From NCBI GenBank assembly GCA_017880945.1, contig JADGRM010000066.1:1-9694 (forward strand): DNA of 9,694 nt. Direction: 5' to 3'. The position numbers were made by a program, and so were the translations under genes. Shown here in pieces: positions 5,957-9,694 of this stretch. Every line of letters begins with the position of its first letter. Within the stretch, counting starts at the first letter, position 1. The notes beneath the pieces are model-generated. The model saw only the letters and a program-made list of their open reading frames with translations, was not told where the DNA came from and ran no database searches. The stretch is from Gallionella sp. Lineage in GTDB: Bacteria; Pseudomonadota; Gammaproteobacteria; Burkholderiales; Gallionellaceae.

Positions 5957-6940
5957 ATGCATCCGCAACGCAGCTCAAACCTGTTTGACTCTATCGCACC
6001 AAATATGATCTGGCCGCGCAGGATGCAGCCCGATCGAGCCCGGCATTTTCTTAAGCAAGCATTGCTCGCCGCGTTTTTCGGCGTTGCGGGTGCGGTGCCT
6101 GTGATGGCCTCTCCGCTACAGCTGCCCGCGATTATCGAGCCAGCCAGCCAAGAGCATCACGTCGGCAAGGTGATCTTTGTTGAACTGGTGACGCCGGATC
6201 TCGCCGCCGCAAAGCAATTCTATGCGGGATTGTTTGGCTGGACATTTCGCGATATCCAGGCCGGTGGGATTGAGTACGCCGAGGCATCTCTCGACGGTCG
6301 TCCTGTCGCGGGACTGATGCACAAGGATTTACCGTCGGACAAACATCGGCAGCCGGCGTGGCTGAACTTCATCGCCGTGAAAGATGTCGACGCGGCAAAA
6401 ACGATTGCGTTACAACATGGCGCGAAGGTGCTGTTTGAACCGCATAGTTTCCCAAACCGTGGACGGGAAGCAGTCTTCGCGGATCCGCAAGGGGCCGTTT
6501 TTGCGGTCCTCGATTCAAGTAGTGGCGACCCGCCCGACGTCCTGGCGGCATCCGGGGAATGGATTTGGAGCTCGTTGATCACGACTGATCCCGACAGCGA
6601 TGCCGCTTTTTACCAGGCGCTATTCGACTACGAAGTCTACGAATTGCCTGCTGACGAAGGCGCACAACATTTCATGCTCGCATCCGACAACTATGCTCGC
6701 GCAAGCGTGAATTCGCTGCCTGCGAACAGGCCCGACGCCCATTCCCACTGGCTCAATTTTGTACACGTCAAAGACACGGTCATGATGGCGGAGAAGGTCG
6801 TGGCGCTCGGTGGCCGCGTGCTGGTCGAGCCGCGAGTTGATCGCCATGGCGGCAAGGTCGCAGTCGTCGCCGATCCGACGGGGGCACCTTTCGGCCTGCT
6901 TGAATGGTCGGACACTGAGAACAAAGAGGTGACCAAATGA
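5957..6940 (+). CDS. Exported protein with two VOC (glyoxalase-fold) domains
   Basis: The 327-residue product has an N-terminal export signal and two tandem vicinal-oxygen-chelate domains (about 70-190 and 200-317). Each begins with a (K/E)-strand and a D/P-D-AA-FY-LF pattern (AKQFYAGLFGW; DAAFYQALFDY) and ends with a DP(Q/T)GA strand. Relatives are glyoxalase or bleomycin-resistance-like proteins and the mycobacterial CFP30B group; no reaction can be assigned, and the usual metal ligands are not clearly repeated in both halves. The signal is long: about 30 residues come before the hydrophobic core (31-47), with cleavage likely after VMA (51). Residues 27-33 (RARHFLK) resemble a twin-arginine motif with one Arg replaced. 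I chose the ATG at 5957, which has GGAG six bases upstream; the GTG at 5945, with AAGGA seven bases upstream, is an equally real option and adds four residues. The stop overlaps the start of the next gene. Confidence 0.88.
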   Translation: MHPQRSSNLFDSIAPNMIWPRRMQPDRARHFLKQALLAAFFGVAGAVPVMASPLQLPAIIEPASQEHHVGKVIFVELVTPDLAAAKQFYAGLFGWTFRDIQAGGIEYAEASLDGRPVAGLMHKDLPSDKHRQPAWLNFIAVKDVDAAKTIALQHGAKVLFEPHSFPNRGREAVFADPQGAVFAVLDSSSGDPPDVLAASGEWIWSSLITTDPDSDAAFYQALFDYEVYELPADEGAQHFMLASDNYARASVNSLPANRPDAHSHWLNFVHVKDTVMMAEKVVALGGRVLVEPRVDRHGGKVAVVADPTGAPFGLLEWSDTENKEVTK

Positions 6941-7275
6941 ATACCTTACTCGTACGCTGGTCAGCGATCGCTTTAGTACTCGGTTTGTTCACGGTCCTGT
7001 CGTCCGGCTGTGTTGTACCTGGTGATGGATACGGATACGACAACGGCGCGACAGTCGGTATCGGGTTGGGTTACTACGAGCCCTACGGCTCCTACTACGG
7101 TGGATGGGGGCCTGACTACCGTGTGGGGCCGGTTTACGGAGATCATTATCGTCCACGCTATGATGCTGGTCGCCAATTTCCGCATGCTTACAAAGCGGCG
7201 CCCATATCCCGCCCGGCGCCGTCTATTCCGTCACGTCGGCGTACTGGCGACTTGCAAAGGCATCCATGGCAATAG
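6937..7275 (+). CDS. Gly/Tyr-rich lipoprotein, 112 aa
   Basis: The ATG overlaps the VOC stop as ATGA, so translation is probably coupled and the two products made together. The N-terminus is a lipoprotein signal: Arg7, a hydrophobic stretch at about 10-21, and the lipobox LSSGC with Cys25. The mature part is rich in Gly, Tyr, Pro and Asp (for example GDGYGYDNG, GYYEPYGSYYGGWGPDY), then turns basic and Pro/Ser-rich toward the C-terminus. This composition is common among small proteobacterial outer-membrane lipoproteins of unknown role. Val-Val after the Cys does not suggest inner-membrane retention. A periplasmic VOC protein and a lipoprotein made together hints at a partnership at the envelope, but this is inference. 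The last third is unlike the rest and could differ in relatives. Confidence 0.75.
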   Translation: MNTLLVRWSAIALVLGLFTVLSSGCVVPGDGYGYDNGATVGIGLGYYEPYGSYYGGWGPDYRVGPVYGDHYRPRYDAGRQFPHAYKAAPISRPAPSIPSRRRTGDLQRHPWQ

Positions 7276-7310
7276 AGGTGCTCGTCATGCTCGTAACGTG
7301 GGGCAATAAT

Positions 7311-7355
7311 TGGGTGGCTGATGGGTTCGAACCCACGGCAGCCGGGATCACAATC
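7311..7355 (-). pseudogene. tRNA-His 3' fragment (possible attachment site)
   Basis: Read on the minus strand from 7355 to 7311, the sequence begins GATTGTGAT (anticodon loop with GTG), continues with CCCGG of the anticodon stem's 3' side and a variable region, then GTGGGTTCGAA of the T arm, and ends ATCAGCCACCCA, the tRNA-His acceptor 3' strand. Known tRNA-His genes carry the same blocks in the same order. Two single C residues are missing relative to a functional copy, one in the T stem and one before the CCA end. Upstream of the anticodon loop nothing resembles the D arm or the 5' acceptor strand, and the 5' anticodon stem does not pair. This is therefore a 3' half, not a working tRNA. Such halves are typical att sites left by tyrosine-recombinase elements. 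Confidence 0.7.
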
Positions 7356-7368
7356 AGATTGCCAAGTC

Positions 7369-7391
7369 GTTGTAATATTTTGAATTACAAC
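7369..7391. repeat. Perfect inverted repeat GTTGTAAT-N7-ATTACAAC
   Basis: Eight-base arms at 7369-7376 and 7384-7391 enclose seven A/T-rich bases. It lies 14 bases from the tRNA-His fragment, in the gap between two convergent genes. No U-run follows on either strand, so a terminator is unlikely. It has the form of a protein-binding operator or a recombination arm site. Confidence 0.45.
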
Positions 7392-7480
7392 AAGACGTAC
7401 TCGTAAAGGTGTCTGATAAAATCCAAAAGCTGCGCCGCTGAAACACTGGGCCTATGTGAGTGTATTAAACAGTCAAAAGA

Positions 7481-8038
7481 TTATTTCCGGCCCGTCTGGT
7501 CCACGGGCGTTACCGGCCAATTCTGAATTTGTTGCCAAGCCTGCTGTACAACGGGCGGCAGCTCGTCCATGTGCTTCAGGAAAAGCGCAAGCGTCCAGAT
7601 CTGACGGTCGCTGAGGGAGTACCCGAACGAAGGCATGCTCGTCAAACGGATACCGTGCTTGATCTTCCAGAACGAAACACCTTCCGGATCGTCCTCAACC
7701 CCATCGGTCGCCAATTGCGGTGGCTTTTGATAAAGACCTTTCGCTATCGGTGAGGGCGAAGCAGTCCCCTTCGCGGAACCATGGCAAACCGCGCAGTTCT
7801 GCGCGTAAAGATGAACTCCATCAAGCAGATTCTGCTCGGACAGTTCCACCGGATTTTGCTCCTTTGGGGCGTCGCGTTGCAGTGTCGCATCCAGCGAAGT
7901 ACGGGCCATCCAGGTTTCCAGCCGACCGGGTTTTGCATCAGCATTAGCTGGAATCAGGCCGCTTTGCACCAGAGAGTAAGCGCCGATCAGGGCAACGGCC
8001 AGCGTTAATGCGACTCCCGAAATCACACCTTTCAACAT
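7481..8038 (-). CDS. Membrane-anchored monoheme cytochrome c
   Basis: The 185-residue protein has one N-terminal hydrophobic segment (about 3-24), acting as anchor or uncleaved signal, and a periplasmic domain with a single heme site CAVCH (Cys82, Cys85, His86). A probable distal heme ligand is Met135 in TSMPSFG. The pattern NLLDGVHLYAQNCAVCHG and the later SDRQIWTLALFLKHM helix are typical of small cytochrome c (CccA-like, cytochrome_CBB3-type) domains that shuttle electrons in the periplasm. The donor and acceptor are not indicated. The ATG at 8038 is preferred over the GTG at 8041 because the strong AAGGAGG at 8043-8049 sits four bases from the ATG but only one from the GTG. It follows the DUF1003 gene by about 95 bases with a hairpin in between, so it may be read from the same transcript at a different level. 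Confidence 0.93.
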   Translation of the reverse strand: MLKGVISGVALTLAVALIGAYSLVQSGLIPANADAKPGRLETWMARTSLDATLQRDAPKEQNPVELSEQNLLDGVHLYAQNCAVCHGSAKGTASPSPIAKGLYQKPPQLATDGVEDDPEGVSFWKIKHGIRLTSMPSFGYSLSDRQIWTLALFLKHMDELPPVVQQAWQQIQNWPVTPVDQTGRK

Positions 8039-8042
8039 CACA

Positions 8043-8049
8043 CCTCCTT
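8043..8049 (-). promoter_or_regulatory. Strong RBS of the cytochrome c gene
   Basis: AAGGAGG, a near-perfect Shine-Dalgarno sequence, lies four bases before the ATG at 8038. It decides between the adjacent GTG and ATG codons. Confidence 0.75.
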
Positions 8050-8066
8050 ATTCAGCAAGAATTAAT

Positions 8067-8088
8067 GGGACCAGGTTGAGCTGGCCCC
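8067..8088 (-). other. Intercistronic hairpin between the DUF1003 and cytochrome c genes
   Basis: On the minus strand GGGGCCAG pairs with CTGGTCCC around a six-base loop, with one G-U wobble. No U-run follows. It could slow read-through or protect mRNA ends between the two genes. Confidence 0.35.
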
Positions 8089-8132
8089 TTTGATTGCATC
8101 TGGTGCCTGAGTTCCAGCACAACGATGCGGTT

Positions 8133-8756
8133 TTATTCTTTGCCGCCTGCGACCTCTGTGGCTTCTCCGGCGGGCTCCAATTGTTCTTCCGGCTCGCTGC
8201 GTTCATCCAGTGCGGCAAGGACCATATCCGGATTCATAGACTGCTGTAGTACTGCCGCCTCGGGATCATGGCGGTTTTTGACATTGGGCAAATCACGCCT
8301 CAACTCTTCCATCAGGTCGATAAGCTTGGCGACCTTCTGCTCGGTTAATAGCGTCACTTTCAGGTCCAGATGCTCACGCTGTTCCGCGAGCTTGGCGAGC
8401 CGGTTCTGTTTGGACAGAACCACGGTCGTGGTCAACAACGCGCCCAGACCGACAATCCCTTGAAGCCAGAAATACGGCGCCGGGTCGAATTCGGCCATGC
8501 CATACTGGCGCAATAGGGTGTCGGCGAGCATCCAGACCGCAACAAAGAGCAGAATGATGCCAAGAAAAACCGGCTGTCCGACATAACGGCTGATGCGTTC
8601 CAGGATACGTTGCGAGCGGCTGATCTTTTGATTTTCACGCGTGTAGAACTCCAGAACGGCCTCGATATTTTGGCTGATCTGGTTATGTTCGGATTCGGCT
8701 GGTGTGTCACGAGGGTCCGGAGGCGATGCCGGCGGAATGGCAGGTTTGGCTTTCAT
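8133..8756 (-). CDS. DUF1003 family membrane protein
   Basis: The 207-residue protein fits DUF1003. It has a Pro-rich cytoplasmic N-terminus (1-20), a charged helix (about 28-57), two membrane helices (about 61-82 and 94-115), the family-like SKQNRLAKLAEQREHLDLKV segment directly after the second helix, a charged coiled coil (about 116-155), and an acidic C-terminal tail with EPEEQLEP-type residues. The function of the family is unknown; some members are called cyclic-nucleotide-binding-like or magnesium-related on weak grounds, which I do not adopt. The ATG at 8756 has AGGAG 12 bases upstream, a wide gap filled by a three-codon mini-ORF that ends in an ATGA overlap with this start. It lies 20 bases after the small unknown gene, so the two are probably co-transcribed. 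Confidence 0.88.
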   Translation of the reverse strand: MKAKPAIPPASPPDPRDTPAESEHNQISQNIEAVLEFYTRENQKISRSQRILERISRYVGQPVFLGIILLFVAVWMLADTLLRQYGMAEFDPAPYFWLQGIVGLGALLTTTVVLSKQNRLAKLAEQREHLDLKVTLLTEQKVAKLIDLMEELRRDLPNVKNRHDPEAAVLQQSMNPDMVLAALDERSEPEEQLEPAGEATEVAGGKE

Positions 8757-8776
8757 CCGGGCATGTTACTCCTCTC

Positions 8777-8971
8777 TTAACGAAATGTTATGAACTGGCT
8801 TTTTTTCTCGCTGACTTTGGCGACAAATCTTTCTTTATTGATGATGAACCGCTCATGAAGCCCTTTGGAAATTAAATCTATTCCATCATGAGCCTCTGTG
8901 GCGAATACCAGTTTTCTGCCCTGGAGATCAAAGATCATCGAGGAAGCGCGCTCCCGATTTCTCCGTTTCAT
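8777..8971 (-). CDS. Small hypothetical protein, 64 aa
   Basis: I do not recognise the family. The frame sits neatly between the hydrolase stop (8982) and the DUF1003 start (8756), which supports its being a real operon gene. The product is basic at the N-terminus (MKRRNRERASS) and then mixed: IFDLQGRKLVFATEAHDG, a helical LISKGLHERF segment, and a Lys-rich C-terminus. There is no signal peptide or membrane segment. The start is uncertain. I use the ATG at 8971, which is 10 bases after the hydrolase stop but has a poor ribosome site. The TTG at 9004 has GGGGAG five bases upstream and would overlap the hydrolase end by 23 bases; the ATG at 8938 is also possible. It could still be a chance open frame. 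Confidence 0.5.
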   Translation of the reverse strand: MKRRNRERASSMIFDLQGRKLVFATEAHDGIDLISKGLHERFIINKERFVAKVSEKKSQFITFR

Positions 8972-8981
8972 CCGCACAGCA

Positions 8982-9694
8982 TCAATGTTTCCACCAGTCT
9001 GCAATGATGCTCCCCACCGCGGGACTCACCATGTAGCCATATGAGCGATGGCAATTCAGGCCTGCATCGCTGCGGAAGAAGTTGTAGATTCCATGGCAAT
9101 GATCTTCGATAGACTCGACTAAACCCAGTTCCAGCATCGGGTGGAAACTCTCGCTGAAATTTTGATTCAGCGCAGTAACATCGCCCTCGGCTGACAAATT
9201 CATCCAGTGGCGGATCAGGTCAGGATATTTTTTTTCGCCTTGGCCATTGATGCCCAGCAGGCGCCGTTGCACGTAATGCAAGCCCATGGGGCTGCCGAGA
9301 GTCAAAAAGTCTACTTTCCCTGTTATCCCTTCCTGGCGTGAAAGCTCCCACAATGTATCGTATGCAATGACAGAACCGAGACTGTGCCCGATCAGCAGCA
9401 CATTATCCTGTTTCTCGAGCATGGGGCGCAGCGTCTGCTTTAACAGATCACGAATCTTGCGGGCGACATCATCGGTATTATTAAAATAGCGGTCGATCTC
9501 GTGGGCGGTGCTTCGCATCTCTTCGGGTAGCATTCGTATCAGCAATGGAATGTGATCTGCCAGTGTCAACAGCAAGCGGCTCAGCCATATGTTCCAGGAA
9601 TGGGCATCCCGAATATCCTGCTCTGTGGGGCCATGTTTGTTGATCAGGGCGTCGATCCACGGAATATCCTTGGTGATGTCTTTATACACGTGAT
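8982..9694 (-). CDS. Alpha/beta hydrolase (lipase/esterase-like), N-terminus beyond the window
   Basis: The frame is open to the right edge of the window, so the 5' end is cut off; the GTG at 9689 is only an internal candidate. Numbering from that codon, the nucleophile elbow is LIGHSLGS with Ser103. A likely acid is Asp170 in SAEGDV, and the catalytic His is probably His214 in NCHRSYGYM. This order of Ser, Asp and His and the VDFLTLGSPMG strand after the elbow are typical of serine alpha/beta hydrolases of the lipase/PGAP1-like type. No signal peptide is visible, but the N-terminus is missing. The substrate is unknown. It is the first gene seen of a leftward set with the small unknown protein and DUF1003, so it may act on lipid or envelope components; that is inference from neighbours only. 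Confidence 0.82.
   Translation of the reverse strand, partial: HVYKDITKDIPWIDALINKHGPTEQDIRDAHSWNIWLSRLLLTLADHIPLLIRMLPEEMRSTAHEIDRYFNNTDDVARKIRDLLKQTLRPMLEKQDNVLLIGHSLGSVIAYDTLWELSRQEGITGKVDFLTLGSPMGLHYVQRRLLGINGQGEKKYPDLIRHWMNLSAEGDVTALNQNFSESFHPMLELGLVESIEDHCHGIYNFFRSDAGLNCHRSYGYMVSPAVGSIIADWWKH

Noticed and set aside
7316..7343. The stem-loop GGCTG/CAGCC with TGGGT/ACCCA as a terminator for the lipoprotein gene
   Set aside because: No U-run follows, and the symmetry is explained by the T arm and acceptor of the tRNA-His fragment on the other strand.

Overview
The window looks like bacterial chromosome from a proteobacterium, most likely a betaproteobacterium. The reasons are strong AGGAG-type ribosome binding sites, Sec/lipoprotein signals, a membrane-linked malate:quinone oxidoreductase, a Class I-type cytochrome c and a GGDEF-EAL receptor. 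A placement near Nitrosomonadales is only an impression from gene content and middling base composition. There is no rRNA, intact tRNA, transposase, integrase or CRISPR array in the window.

Left part (1-1029): a small Lys/Ala-rich repeat protein reads leftward (9-251). It is followed by about 400 bp without a convincing gene but with a long RNA-type hairpin (544-579), and then by a 53-residue Gly/His/Asp-rich lipoprotein (654-815). Middle-left (1030-4008): a complete membrane receptor with a periplasmic sensor and intact diguanylate cyclase and phosphodiesterase domains, then a DUF4442/PaaI-like hotdog protein whose natural start codon appears to be missing.

Middle (4009-5944): a frameshifted remnant of an acyl-CoA synthetase C-terminal domain lies just upstream of an intact mqo (4265-5782). 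A 21-bp near-identical direct repeat sits on each side of mqo. Together these suggest that the segment was rearranged and that mqo may have arrived or been copied there. Right-middle (5945-7275): an exported protein with two VOC domains overlaps by ATGA a Gly/Tyr-rich lipoprotein, so the two are probably co-translated envelope proteins.

The convergent gap at 7276-7480 contains a 3' fragment of a histidine tRNA on the minus strand, from the anticodon loop to the acceptor end, next to a perfect 8-7-8 palindrome. This looks like a leftover attachment site and may mark the edge of an integrated segment lying to the right. The right arm (7481-9694) is a leftward gene set: a serine alpha/beta hydrolase (cut by the window edge), a small unknown protein, a DUF1003 membrane protein and a membrane-anchored cytochrome c. 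The close spacing of the first three suggests one transcript. I do not see a recognisable new defence or biosynthetic system. The most informative items are the tRNA-His fragment, the decayed synthetase with flanking repeats, the hairpin at 544-579 and the repeat protein at the left edge.
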